DNA of 64,000 nucleotides from CBDFMG01 sp965221205 [NCBI: bacterium] (GTDB lineage Bacteria; SM23-31). Shown here in pieces: positions 27,551 through 36,589 of this stretch. The first letter of the stretch is position 1. Each line of letters begins with the position of its first letter. The translations under genes and the position numbers were made by a program. The stretch is from assembly GCA_965221205.1 (NCBI GenBank), contig OZ244870.1, positions 1,302,001 to 1,366,000 of the forward strand, given 5' to 3'. Under the pieces are notes generated by a model that was given only the letters and a program-made list of their open reading frames with translations, was not told the DNA's origin and did not search any database.

Positions 27551-27597
27551 CATATAACCAAAAAGGACACCTAACCATATACAACCAAAAAGGACTC
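27551..27597 (+). promoter_or_regulatory. Direct repeat with duplicated Shine-Dalgarno before hicB
   Basis: CATATAACCAAAAAGGACAC (27551-27570) and CATATACAACCAAAAAGGAC (27576-27595) are near-identical, 25 bp apart; the second places AAGGAC 7-8 nt before the hicB ATG. HicB antitoxins commonly repress their own promoter by binding repeated sites, so this may be the operator; the binding claim is inference. Confidence 0.5.
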
Positions 27598-27600
27598 CAC

Positions 27601-27939
27601 ATGAAAGTTATAGCGGAATTTACATTACCCTTGGAGATAAAAAAAGAGGGGGAGTGGTATATTTCGGGCTGTAAAATTCTTGATGTTTTTTCGCAGGGAA
27701 AATCAAAAAAAGAAGCACAAGACAATTTGAGCGAAGCCTTATCTCTTTTTTTTATTTCATGCCTTGAGCGGGGAGTCCTGGATAAAGTTTTGAAGGATTC
27801 CGGTCTCAGTCCAATTAAGCCTTTAAAGAGCAAAAAGAAATCAGCTGAAATAGCTGGTATTCCTGTGGATACAACCGACTTCATAAATGTTCCTATCCCG
27901 TTTGAAGTCAACAAGGATAATGTTGCATGCCACGCCTAA
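27601..27939 (+). CDS. HicB-like antitoxin
   Basis: 112 residues. The N-terminus has the partial RNase-H-like HicB fold: FTLPLEIKKEGEWYISGCKILDVFSQGKSKKEAQDNLSEAL matches the 'G.....P.L.....GdT.eEA..nl.eAl' pattern. The C-terminus (about 75-112) is a linker plus strand region instead of an obvious ribbon-helix-helix. It neutralises the HicA toxin encoded immediately downstream (13-bp overlap). The antitoxin-first order is less common than toxin-first but well known. Confidence 0.8.
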   Translation: MKVIAEFTLPLEIKKEGEWYISGCKILDVFSQGKSKKEAQDNLSEALSLFFISCLERGVLDKVLKDSGLSPIKPLKSKKKSAEIAGIPVDTTDFINVPIPFEVNKDNVACHA

Positions 27940-28160
27940 CACCTGTTGACTGGAGAGTTCTTGAGTGTATATTTAAAAAAGCAGGATTTGAGCCCATAAG
28001 AGATTCATCCAATCACAGAATTCTTGAAAAAGAAAGTTTCCCTCGCCCGATAATCATTCCTAAGTATAACGAAGTTGGATTAGATATTATTAAGTCAAAT
28101 ATGCGTTCTGCCAATATGACAAGGGATGATTATTTTTCTTATTTGAGTAAATGCAAATAA
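27927..28160 (+). CDS. HicA-like mRNA interferase toxin
   Basis: 77 residues, the usual HicA size, dsRBD-like fold: DWRVLECIFKKAGFEPIRDSSNHRILEKE, then RPIIIPKYNEVGLDIIKSNMRSANMTRDDYFSYL. HicA cuts mRNA with a single histidine; here it is in SSNHRI where many members read GSHH, so the neighbouring residues differ but the histidine remains. The gene overlaps hicB by 13 bp. Type II toxin; the family call is good. Confidence 0.8.
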   Translation: MPRLTPVDWRVLECIFKKAGFEPIRDSSNHRILEKESFPRPIIIPKYNEVGLDIIKSNMRSANMTRDDYFSYLSKCK

Positions 28161-28318
28161 GTGCTTTAAGCCGAATAAAGTTTGTATTGTCAAGTATATA
28201 ATTACCATTATTATTATTATTGATAGTCCGATACAGCTCAACCGCAATTGTGAACACACAGTACTATTGATACGGCAGTTTATCACATTGATTCCAAAGG
28301 CGTTGGTTATACAATAAG

Positions 28319-29299
28319 ATGCCAGGCTTATTAAAGAGAATTGTTTCTTGTGTTTATCACAACTCAAAAAAGGGAATGGCTTGCTTTTCCCTTTTTTTAT
28401 ATTCTAATCCAAAGGTTTTTCCCGGTGCTTCGCTGCAGGGCTGGAAATGGTGTGTTTTAGTAATACTATCGGCAATTATTTTCGGTTCATGTTCTTCACT
28501 TATGCAGACAAGGATTCCGGCACAGACCTGGACCAATCCTCGAGAAATTATCACTGCCTACAACGATAGTATAGAAAAGTTGCAGACATTCAAGGGAACA
28601 GGGATACTGCTCATTCAGACCACGGATACGAATGAGCAAGGTACGGCGCATATTACGATCAAAATGCCCGATTCCCTCCACATCCGCATAGAAGGACCGT
28701 TCGGTATTGATGTTGCATCATTTTTTATGGATAAAAACACCTATCTTCTCTATTTGCATAGAGACAAAATTGTATACAATGGTAATGTGGATTCGCTTGA
28801 TGCTCCCGGTCTGCTGTATGAATTAGCAGGAGTACGTATTGCAGAAGCAACATTTAATCGTCGTGATTTTCTGCACGAGCTTTTGAGTTTTTTTACTGGT
28901 ACCACGGTACTGAATGTCAACAGTCTTGAGCCAATAGCATTTCTTGAAAATGGAAAAAATGAGGCACTGTTTCGGCATACCGATACACAATTTCAAACTA
29001 AATTTGAATTCCCGGGAGACCGCGAGCTTTTGCAGCGGGTAAGCATCTCAGATCATACATCTGACATGAGAGTCGAAAAGACATTTAACCGATATATAAA
29101 GCAGCAGGGAGTTATTATTCCGCGGAGAATTCGGTTTACATTTTTCCGCGAAAAAGCCAGGATTGCTCTCCAGTACAGGACTATTCAAATCAATAAAAGA
29201 ATACAATCAAATGAGTTTACTATTAATGTTCCGCCTGAACGGATGAGCGGTTTACAGGTAATGGAAATTATACATTCCACACATTCAGTGTTGAGGTGA
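28319..29299 (+). CDS. DUF4292-type outer-membrane lipoprotein (LolA/LolB-like fold)
   Basis: Up to 326 residues. Around residues 40-60 a hydrophobic stretch ends in the lipobox FGSC, so the mature protein is lipidated at that cysteine. The long N-terminus before it is unusual and the true start may be ATG 28376. The mature part (GTGILLIQTTDTNEQGTAHITIKMPDSLHIRIEGPFGIDVASFFM) is the beta-half-barrel pattern of DUF4292, related to LolA/LolB carriers. It opens the plus-strand polysaccharide region and ends 4 bp before ugd. A lipoprotein-handling or envelope role is inference. Confidence 0.75.
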   Translation: MPGLLKRIVSCVYHNSKKGMACFSLFLYSNPKVFPGASLQGWKWCVLVILSAIIFGSCSSLMQTRIPAQTWTNPREIITAYNDSIEKLQTFKGTGILLIQTTDTNEQGTAHITIKMPDSLHIRIEGPFGIDVASFFMDKNTYLLYLHRDKIVYNGNVDSLDAPGLLYELAGVRIAEATFNRRDFLHELLSFFTGTTVLNVNSLEPIAFLENGKNEALFRHTDTQFQTKFEFPGDRELLQRVSISDHTSDMRVEKTFNRYIKQQGVIIPRRIRFTFFREKARIALQYRTIQINKRIQSNEFTINVPPERMSGLQVMEIIHSTHSVLR

Positions 29300-29303
29300 T
29301 ACC

Positions 29304-30602
29304 GTGAAAATTACTGTTGTAGGAACCGGGTATGTAGGATTGGTTGCAGGAACGTGTCTTGCCGATATGGGTAACGATGTGCTATGTGTTGATAATGACC
29401 GGAAGAAAATTGATGATTTGAAAAAGGGCATAATCCCTATTTATGAACCAGGACTAAAGGACATACTGGAAATTAATGTGAAGGAGCGTAGACTCCATTT
29501 TACCTCGGATATGAAAGAGGGTTGTGAGAAGTCAGGAGTGATTTTTATTGCTGTTGGCACCCCTGCCGGTGAAAGCCATGAAGTAGATGTCACGAATGTG
29601 ATGGCGGTTGCCCGGACTATAGGGAAATTTTGTAATGATGATAAAATAGTTGTCGGTAAAAGTACGGTTCCTGTCGGTACAGCACGAAAAGTAAAAGAAA
29701 TTATCAATGACACAATGACCGGAAATCACACCGTAGATGTGGTGTCAAATCCGGAATTTTTGAGAGAGGGTTCGGCAATACAAGACTTTGTCAGCCCTGA
29801 TCGTATTATTGTTGGAACGGATAGCGAGCGGGCCCAAAAAGTGATGGAAAAAATATACCGGGGAAATGTCCGAACTGGAAAACCGCTCATGGTTACCGAC
29901 GTTGAAAGTGCAGAACTTATCAAATATGCCTCAAATGCTTTTCTGGCAACAAAAATATCGTTTATTAATGAAATTGCCCGTCTCTGTGAAAAAGTTGGTG
30001 CAGACGTGAAAAAGGTTGCAGTCGGAATGGGTCTGGATGACAGGATCGGATCGCGGTTTCTGCAAGCAGGTATCGGCTATGGAGGGAGCTGTTTTCCTAA
30101 GGATGTAAAGGCGCTGATCCAGGCAGGAAAAGAAAAGGGAGTGGAATTTTCCATACTCACTGCTGTTGAAAAAATCAATATGCAGCAGCGTTCTATTGCC
30201 GTTGAGAAATTAAAAAGTGTTTATGCTGATCTGAGTAATAAACGTATTGCGCTGTGGGGATTGGCGTTTAAGCCAAGGACAGATGACATCCGTGAAGCCC
30301 CTTCACTCGACATAATTACCAACTTGCTCAAGAGCGGCGCAGATGTTGCTGCATTCGATCCAGTTGCGCAGGAAAATGTACAACAGGAATTTCCCAATTT
30401 GCATTTTGGGCACGATCCGTATTCTGTTCTTGAGGGGTGCGATGCATTGATTATTGTGACAGAATGGAATGAGTTCAGAGATCTTGATTTTGGAAAAGTT
30501 CGCTCCTTGATGAATGAGCCGGTAATCATTGATGGCAGGAATATTTACGAACGGGGTGAGATTGAAAAACACGGTTTTACATATATCGGATTTGGCAGGT
30601 AA
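29304..30602 (+). CDS. ugd: UDP-glucose 6-dehydrogenase
   Basis: 432 residues from GTG 29304. It oxidises UDP-glucose to UDP-glucuronate with two NAD+. Seen: the Rossmann loop VGTGYVGLVAG (6-16), PIYEPGL, the central NPEFLREGSAI, the KYASNAFLATKISFINE helix, and the catalytic cysteine in GGSCFPKDVKAL (about 258-269); KPRTDDIREAPS closes the C-terminal NAD-like domain. The product feeds the decarboxylase encoded next and perhaps the WbpB/WbpD-like genes. All key residues are present. Confidence 0.95.
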   Translation: MKITVVGTGYVGLVAGTCLADMGNDVLCVDNDRKKIDDLKKGIIPIYEPGLKDILEINVKERRLHFTSDMKEGCEKSGVIFIAVGTPAGESHEVDVTNVMAVARTIGKFCNDDKIVVGKSTVPVGTARKVKEIINDTMTGNHTVDVVSNPEFLREGSAIQDFVSPDRIIVGTDSERAQKVMEKIYRGNVRTGKPLMVTDVESAELIKYASNAFLATKISFINEIARLCEKVGADVKKVAVGMGLDDRIGSRFLQAGIGYGGSCFPKDVKALIQAGKEKGVEFSILTAVEKINMQQRSIAVEKLKSVYADLSNKRIALWGLAFKPRTDDIREAPSLDIITNLLKSGADVAAFDPVAQENVQQEFPNLHFGHDPYSVLEGCDALIIVTEWNEFRDLDFGKVRSLMNEPVIIDGRNIYERGEIEKHGFTYIGFGR

Positions 30603-30850
30603 TGGAAATAATGCAATTGACTTAGTAGATTGATATTTGTAAAGTGCAGCATTTTAGTTATTGATTATAAATACGTTACGTTATGATTTCGAAGTTGATT
30701 TCAAGCTATGTTGCTTATGTTTAAATTGAGAAATTGTTAACTTGATCAATGTTTTTTGCAAATTTAAAGTTTATATTTAACGGTGCATCAAAAAGAACAG
30801 CAATACCATCGCAATCGTTTGAAAAATGAATTGAGAAACAACGATTACCT

Positions 30851-31789
30851 ATGAGGATTCTAATTACTGGAGGAGCCGGTTTTCTTGGTTCACAATTAAC
30901 CGATAAAATTATCCGGGAAGGGCATGAAGTTGTCTGTTTTGACAATCTCAGTACCGGGTCGACTGAAAATATTGCGCATCTGATAGATAATAAAGCATTT
31001 CAGTTTGTCAAATATGATGTGACAGAGTATCTTTATTTAGAGGGTAAGATTGATGCAATTCTCCACTTTGCGTCTCCGGCAAGTCCGGTCGATTATGGTG
31101 AGCTGCCTATCCAAACCCTGAAGGTTGGTGCTCTGGGAACACATAAAACACTGGGTCTTGCTCTGGAAAAACAGTCAAGATTTCTACTGGCATCTACATC
31201 TGAAGTGTATGGTGATCCTTTGGAAAATCCTCAGACTGAAGAATATCTCGGTAATGTAAATCCCATTGGTCCGCGCGGAGTTTATGACGAAGCAAAGCGA
31301 TTTGGGGAAGCATTAACTATGGCATACCACCGTGTTCACAATATTGATACACGAATTGCGCGGATATTCAATACATTTGGTCCTCGTATGAGAACACATG
31401 ATGGAAGAGTTGTTCCGACATTTATAAATCAAGCTCTACAAAACGAGCCGATTACTATTTTTGGTTCGGGGAAGCATACACGAAGTTTTTGTTTTATTAC
31501 TGATATGGTTCGTGGACTCTTTAAACTCATACAGTCTTCAATAAATGAACCTGTTAATCTTGGTAACCCATACGAGATGACAATTTTAGAGCTGGCTGAA
31601 TTAATACGTGAATTGACATCGAGTAAAAGCGAACTCATATTTGAACCGCTGCCTGTTGATGATCCGAAAGTCAGGCAGCCGGATATTACCCGGGCAAAAA
31701 AGGTTCTTCAATGGGAACCGGAAGTGGCAATCAAAGATGGGTTAATGAATACAATAGATTTTTTTGACAGAAAGCTGTCACATTCATAA
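30851..31789 (+). CDS. UDP-glucuronate decarboxylase-like (UDP-xylose synthase) SDR
   Basis: 312 residues, extended short-chain dehydrogenase. GGAGFLGS binds [14 protein letters not shown] is the 'H-x-A-x-PASP' block characteristic of UXS enzymes; STSEVYGD gives the catalytic Thr/Ser and Glu; YDEAKRFGE gives Yxxx[12 protein letters not shown] and [13 protein letters not shown] complete the pattern. UXS oxidises, decarboxylates and reduces UDP-glucuronate to UDP-xylose, consistent with ugd immediately upstream. A 248-bp gap with no clear promoter separates the two. The stop overlaps the next ATG by one base (TAATG). Confidence 0.88.
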   Translation: MRILITGGAGFLGSQLTDKIIREGHEVVCFDNLSTGSTENIAHLIDNKAFQFVKYDVTEYLYLEGKIDAILHFASPASPVDYGELPIQTLKVGALGTHKTLGLALEKQSRFLLASTSEVYGDPLENPQTEEYLGNVNPIGPRGVYDEAKRFGEALTMAYHRVHNIDTRIARIFNTFGPRMRTHDGRVVPTFINQALQNEPITIFGSGKHTRSFCFITDMVRGLFKLIQSSINEPVNLGNPYEMTILELAELIRELTSSKSELIFEPLPVDDPKVRQPDITRAKKVLQWEPEVAIKDGLMNTIDFFDRKLSHS

Positions 31790-32727
31790 TGAATATCTTA
31801 GTTACAGGCGGTGCAGGATTTATCGGGTCACACATTGCAGAGCAGTATTGTGCTATGGGGTATACAGTGCATATTGTCGATGATCTTTCTACGGGATTGG
31901 AACAGAATATTCCCGAAGACGCCCTGTTTCATAATTTCTCCTATGATGATCCGAAAGCTTTTTCAATCCTTAAGCAGCATAAAATAAAGGTTCTGTGTCA
32001 TCATGCTGCACAAATTGATGTGAGAAAGTCTGTTCAGAATCCTGTTGACGATATTAAAAGAGACATTGCCGGTTCTGCAGAGCTGTTTCGAAGAGCTGTT
32101 GAATCAGGGGTTGAGTATGTTATTTTTGCATCGAGCGGTGGAGCAATATATGGCGAACAGGAATACTATCCTGCTGATGAAAATCATCCAATTAATCCGG
32201 ATTCCCCTTATGGGCTGCATAAATGGATGATCGAAAAATATCTTGATTACTATTCGCGGAAATCTGCCATGAAATATTGTCCTCTCCGGTATGCAAATGT
32301 TTATGGCCCACGGCAGAATCACTGCTCGGAGGCCGGAGTGGTTGCAATATTTGCAAATAAAATACTGCGAAATGAACAGTGTGTAATTAATGGGACCGGA
32401 GAGCAGACACGGGATTTTGTTTATGTTGATGACGTGGCTGCCGCAAATGTCCAAGTGCTGCGGCAGCGCTATCATGGTGTACTCAACATTGGTACAGGAA
32501 TTGAAACAACTATTAATGAAGTATTTGATTTACTGACAACATTGTTGGACTGCAAGCATTTGAGGCAGCATGGACCAATGAAAGATGGTGAGCAGTTCAG
32601 AAGTGTACTGTCAAGCCGGAAAGCCCGTAAAATCATTCGCTGGTCACCAGAAGTTACTCTTCAAACAGGAATGCAAAAGACTGCAGAATATTTTTCAAAT
32701 GTCACAGATATAATTGGGACAGGTTAA
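31789..32727 (+). CDS. NAD-dependent epimerase (UDP-glucose 4-epimerase-like)
   Basis: 312 residues. Rossmann motif GGAGFIGSHIAE; HHAAQIDVRKSV and SSGGAIYGEQ (catalytic serine); YGLHKWMIEKY (YxxxK); RYANVYGPRQ and TRDFVYVDDVAAA. This is the GalE-type extended SDR pattern, so C4 epimerisation of a UDP-hexose (Glc/Gal or GlcNAc/GalNAc) is the likely reaction; substrate cannot be fixed. Translationally coupled to the UXS-like gene by a one-base overlap. Confidence 0.85.
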   Translation: MNILVTGGAGFIGSHIAEQYCAMGYTVHIVDDLSTGLEQNIPEDALFHNFSYDDPKAFSILKQHKIKVLCHHAAQIDVRKSVQNPVDDIKRDIAGSAELFRRAVESGVEYVIFASSGGAIYGEQEYYPADENHPINPDSPYGLHKWMIEKYLDYYSRKSAMKYCPLRYANVYGPRQNHCSEAGVVAIFANKILRNEQCVINGTGEQTRDFVYVDDVAAANVQVLRQRYHGVLNIGTGIETTINEVFDLLTTLLDCKHLRQHGPMKDGEQFRSVLSSRKARKIIRWSPEVTLQTGMQKTAEYFSNVTDIIGTG

Positions 32728-32731
32728 GAAT

Positions 32732-33679
32732 ATGACAAACGATGAAAAACATGTTGAAGTTTCAGTCGTAGTCCCCGTGTTCAATGAAAAGGATTCTCTG
32801 TACGAACTTTCGAATCTTCTCAGAGAAACACTCACAAGCTCTGGAAAAAGCTTTGAGGTCATATTTATTGATGATGGTTCAACCGATGATTCATTTGATG
32901 CATTGATGAGATTAAAGGAGTCACATCCGGAAATCAGGGTAATTAAATTTCAAATGAATTACGGTAAGTCCTCAGCATTGTCAACTGGATTTGATAGCGC
33001 GCGCGGAGATTATGTCATCACTATCGACTCCGATTTACAGGATGATCCTAAGGAAATTCCGGCTCTGCTTGAAAAACTTTTGGAAGGATATGACCTTGTG
33101 TCAGGCTGGAAGAAGCACCGTAAGGACCCCGCATCAAAACGGCTGCCGTCGAAAATATTTAACTTTGTGACTTCCGTGACAACTGGTATACACCTTCATG
33201 ATCACAACTGCGGATTAAAAGCATATCGCAGAACTGTTGTAAAGAAAATTTCCATTTATGGCGAACTGCATCGGTTCATACCTGCATTAGCGCACGCTTT
33301 TGGATTCCGTGTTACTGAAATGCCTGTACAGCATCACAAGCGGAAATATGGAAAGTCGAAATATGGATTATGGCGCTATTTTGCGGGTTTTTTTGATCTA
33401 ATGACCATTATGTTTTTAACGAGATTTACCACCAGACCGCTTCATCTTTTCGGCAGTATGGGACTTTTATTGTTTTTAGCAGGATTTATCATTAATATTT
33501 ATTTAACAATTCTCAAATATTTTTATGGAGAAGGCATCGGAAACAGGCCGCTTCTCTTTCTCGGCATTCTTCTGATTCTTGTGGGATTTCAGGTATTTTC
33601 GCTCGGTCTTCTTGCAGAAATGATAACAAAACTGAGAAGTAAAGACGATTCAAATTTGATAAAAGAATACTATGACTGA
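32732..33679 (+). CDS. Family 2 glycosyltransferase with two C-terminal membrane helices (DPM1/GtrB-like)
   Basis: The start is ATG 32732 (MTNDEKH); the TTG at 32714 is also in frame. About 315 residues. GT-A domain: VVVPVFNEKDSL, FIDDGSTDDS, TIDSDLQDDP (DxD-type metal site), HNCGLKAYRR. Two membrane helices at about 235-258 and 270-295. Enzymes of this layout transfer a sugar to polyprenyl phosphate on the cytosolic face. It overlaps the next gene by 8 bp, so the operon continues. Confidence 0.88.
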   Translation: MTNDEKHVEVSVVVPVFNEKDSLYELSNLLRETLTSSGKSFEVIFIDDGSTDDSFDALMRLKESHPEIRVIKFQMNYGKSSALSTGFDSARGDYVITIDSDLQDDPKEIPALLEKLLEGYDLVSGWKKHRKDPASKRLPSKIFNFVTSVTTGIHLHDHNCGLKAYRRTVVKKISIYGELHRFIPALAHAFGFRVTEMPVQHHKRKYGKSKYGLWRYFAGFFDLMTIMFLTRFTTRPLHLFGSMGLLLFLAGFIINIYLTILKYFYGEGIGNRPLLFLGILLILVGFQVFSLGLLAEMITKLRSKDDSNLIKEYYD

Positions 33680-34736
33680 TTCAAACACTTACACGAGGGG
33701 AAATATTAATATTTTCCAGATTGGTTACGGATATTGGGGACCGAATCTTACGCGCAATTTATCACGTGTGTCTGAGGTCAGTATTTCCGCGCTTGGTGAA
33801 GTCGAGCAAAAGAATATAGACCGGTTCAAAGCAGCCTATCCGGATGCACACATCTATAATGATTATCGGGAAGGGTTAAAAAGAGACGATATTCATGCTG
33901 TCGTTGTTACAACACCGGCAGTGCAGCATTATGATATGACGCGTACCGCACTTGAACATGGGAAACATGTCCTGGTCGAAAAACCGCTTGCGCTTACTTC
34001 AAAAGAGGGACAAGAACTTGTAAATATTGCCAAGAGTAACAACTGTGTTCTCATGGTGGGTCATACATTTCTCTATAATTCAGCTGTCAGGAAAATCAAA
34101 GGGTACATCGATAGCGGAGAGCTTGGAGATATTTACTATATTTACTCACATAGACTCAGTCTTGGAAAAATTCGGCAAGATATAAATTCTCTCTGGAATT
34201 TTGCACCACATGATATATCGATTATTTTGTATCTTCTCGAAAACAAACTGCCTGAAAGTGTCACTGCCCGTGGATTTTCATATATTCAAGACGATATAGA
34301 AGATGTTGTTTTCATGACTGTGGAATTTCAAAAATCTCTATGTGCTCATGTTCATGTGAGTTGGATTGATCCGAATAAAGTCCGAAGCATGACAATTGTT
34401 GGCAGTAAAAAAATGATAGTTTATGATGATGTCTCGAACGATGCAAAAATAAGAATATATGACAAAGGCGTTGACAAGCAATATGGTAACAATGCGCTTA
34501 AAAATTTCGAAAATTATGGAGAATTTCAGCTCCTTATCCGTGCGGGAGATGTTGTTGTACCTCGTTTTGATTCTGTTGAACCGCTTAAAGAAGAGTGTAA
34601 ACACTTTATCGATTGTATACGGAATGGAAAAAACCCTCTCACATCGGGTGAGCATGGTGTACATGTGATTAAAATATTGGAAAATGCCGGATATTCAATG
34701 AGCAATAATGGCACAGCAGTACATATAGACTGGTAA
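33672..34736 (+). CDS. Gfo/Idh/MocA-family oxidoreductase (WbpB-like)
   Basis: 354 residues. The N-terminal Rossmann domain (IFQIGYGYWGPNLTRNL) and VEKPLAL are the family hallmarks; a C-terminal alpha/beta dimerisation domain follows. Together with the downstream acetyltransferase it resembles the WbpB/WbpD steps that oxidise UDP-GlcNAcA at C3 and acetylate the 3-amino product in Pseudomonas-type O-antigen. The required transaminase (WbpE-like) is not adjacent, but a DegT-family gene lies at 61.1 kb. Function by analogy. Confidence 0.82.
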   Translation: MTDSNTYTRGNINIFQIGYGYWGPNLTRNLSRVSEVSISALGEVEQKNIDRFKAAYPDAHIYNDYREGLKRDDIHAVVVTTPAVQHYDMTRTALEHGKHVLVEKPLALTSKEGQELVNIAKSNNCVLMVGHTFLYNSAVRKIKGYIDSGELGDIYYIYSHRLSLGKIRQDINSLWNFAPHDISIILYLLENKLPESVTARGFSYIQDDIEDVVFMTVEFQKSLCAHVHVSWIDPNKVRSMTIVGSKKMIVYDDVSNDAKIRIYDKGVDKQYGNNALKNFENYGEFQLLIRAGDVVVPRFDSVEPLKEECKHFIDCIRNGKNPLTSGEHGVHVIKILENAGYSMSNNGTAVHIDW

Positions 34737-34763
34737 AATATTTCATTTTCTACGGATCATCAA

Positions 34764-35327
34764 TTGGAAACCCCATATCTCGTTCATGATAAAGCGATTG
34801 TAGAATCTGATACCATTGGAAATGGTACACGAATCTGGGCATTTACGCATGTTTTAAAAGGTGCACGCATCGGAGAAAACTGCAATATTGGAGAGGGATG
34901 CTTTATTGAATCCAATGTTATCATTGGCAACAATGTGATAATAAAAAATAACATATCTATCTGGGATAAAATTACCATTGAAGATGACTGTTTTCTCGGG
35001 CCAAATGTTGTTCTGACTAATGTTTCAAACCCCCGCTCCCGGTTTAAAAGATCCCTTGATGAGTTTGATGAGACGATTATCAAAGAAGGCGTGACTATTG
35101 GTGCGAATGTTACGGTTGTGTGCGGAATAACTATTGGCACGCATGCATTTATCGGTGCAGGAGCTGTAGTCACCCATGATGTTCCAGCGTATGCTTTGAC
35201 GTTTGGCAATCCGGCCCGTATTCAGGGTTATATGTGCGAATGTGGTGAAAGAATTGATTTCAGCAGTACTTGCAAATGCGGCAATAAATACCAATATTCC
35301 GATCAGGAAGGCTGCCTAAAGATTTGA
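34764..35327 (+). CDS. Left-handed beta-helix N-acetyltransferase (WbpD-like)
   Basis: 187 residues from TTG 34764. Hexapeptide repeats run through 10-155 (IGENCNIGEGCFIESNVIIGNNVIIKNN, TIGANVTVV), with NPRSRF as the insert loop typical of WbpD/WlbB acetyltransferases and PAYALTFGNPARIQGY at the end of the helix. The last 33 residues hold two Cys pairs (CECG, CKCG), a possible zinc ribbon not needed for the fold. Probable role: acetylation of the 3-amino group of a UDP-diaminouronate, next to the WbpB-like oxidoreductase. Confidence 0.85.
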   Translation: METPYLVHDKAIVESDTIGNGTRIWAFTHVLKGARIGENCNIGEGCFIESNVIIGNNVIIKNNISIWDKITIEDDCFLGPNVVLTNVSNPRSRFKRSLDEFDETIIKEGVTIGANVTVVCGITIGTHAFIGAGAVVTHDVPAYALTFGNPARIQGYMCECGERIDFSSTCKCGNKYQYSDQEGCLKI

Positions 35328-35423
35328 GTTCTGCAGCACATGAGAAGGCTTTTTCATCATCACGTAATACAAAATCAGAATTTGTGCAAATAATTGGTTG
35401 TAATCTTATGGGCGAGATTAAAG

Positions 35424-36524
35424 TTGAAAATTCTCCATATACTCTACGATGATTTCAAAAATCCTTGGTTAGGTGGTGGTGGAGCAGTTCGGGCCAGGGA
35501 AATTAATAAAATACTTGCTCAAAAGCATTCGGTAACAACAATAACCGGAAATTTCCCAGGCGCATGTACAGAATCGATGGATAATATCAAGTTTATACGA
35601 ATTGGTTATGGTGCCCACTACTTATTGAGCCGCATCACGTATACATTGGCAGTTCCTTTTCAAATGTGGATACGTGAATACGATCTGATTGTAAACGATT
35701 TTTCTGCTTTTTCTCCAGTCTTTTGCCATTTTTATACAAAAAAGCCGATTGTTAATATATTTCATCACCGTCTAGGAATACAGGCGATAAAAAAAAAGCC
35801 GATATTAGGTCTTTTGTCCATTATATTTGAAAAGCTGTTTTTAAAAACTGCTTCCAACGTGATCACTGGTTCGCCAAGTGTAACCGAAGACATTAAGCGC
35901 AAGAATGAAATTCGAAGAATAGAATGTATATTTAGCGGAGTAGACCAATCCCTGTTTGCTTTAGAATCCGAACCGGGCGAATATATTGGTTTTATTGGCA
36001 GATTAGACGTATATATGAAAGGTATTGATATTCTCCTTAATGCGTTGAAAAAAATAAAGAATTCAACTGTCACATTGAAAATTGCGGGTTCTGGACCACA
36101 AAAAAACATTAAAAGCTTAATTGCCACTATAGATACATTGAAGCTTAAAGATCGGGTTACTTTACTTGGCAAAATATCTGACACAGAGAAGAGAGACTTT
36201 TTTAAACGTTCTCTCTTTTTCGTGATGCCTTCCCGGTTTGAAGGGTGGGGTATATCTGCCATTGAAGCGGCCGCATGCGGCAAACCGGTTATCGGGACAG
36301 ATATTCCTGGATTAAAAGATGCAATCATTGATAAAAAAACCGGTTTTTTAGTGGAATCTGAAAATAGTGATGAATTAGCGGTGGCGATTGACACACTTCT
36401 GGAAAATAAAAAGCTTCGAAATGAATTAGGTTGCAATGGGAAAAAATGGGCGAAAAATTTTCAGTGGGAAGAAATTGCTGAACAACAAGAGCAGTTCTAT
36501 AAGGATACCGTTTATTTGTATTAA
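35424..36524 (+). CDS. Family 4 glycosyltransferase (GT-B)
   Basis: The frame opens at TTG 35394, but the protein sense begins MKILHILYDDF at TTG 35424, which I prefer; about 366 residues. The glycine-rich N-terminal loop LGGGGAVRARE, IGRLDVYMKGIDILLNAL in the second domain, and SRFEGWGISAIEAAACGKPVIGTDIPGL (the E-x7-E donor site) mark a GT4 enzyme with retaining mechanism. It adds a sugar from a nucleotide donor to a lipid-linked chain in the cytosol. The donor is unknown. Confidence 0.88.
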   Translation: MKILHILYDDFKNPWLGGGGAVRAREINKILAQKHSVTTITGNFPGACTESMDNIKFIRIGYGAHYLLSRITYTLAVPFQMWIREYDLIVNDFSAFSPVFCHFYTKKPIVNIFHHRLGIQAIKKKPILGLLSIIFEKLFLKTASNVITGSPSVTEDIKRKNEIRRIECIFSGVDQSLFALESEPGEYIGFIGRLDVYMKGIDILLNALKKIKNSTVTLKIAGSGPQKNIKSLIATIDTLKLKDRVTLLGKISDTEKRDFFKRSLFFVMPSRFEGWGISAIEAAACGKPVIGTDIPGLKDAIIDKKTGFLVESENSDELAVAIDTLLENKKLRNELGCNGKKWAKNFQWEEIAEQQEQFYKDTVYLY

Positions 36525-36589
36525 TACTTTTTCACATACAATTATAATTCTTATTTGTCATTATAGACCTTAAACAACGTGTAAAAATC

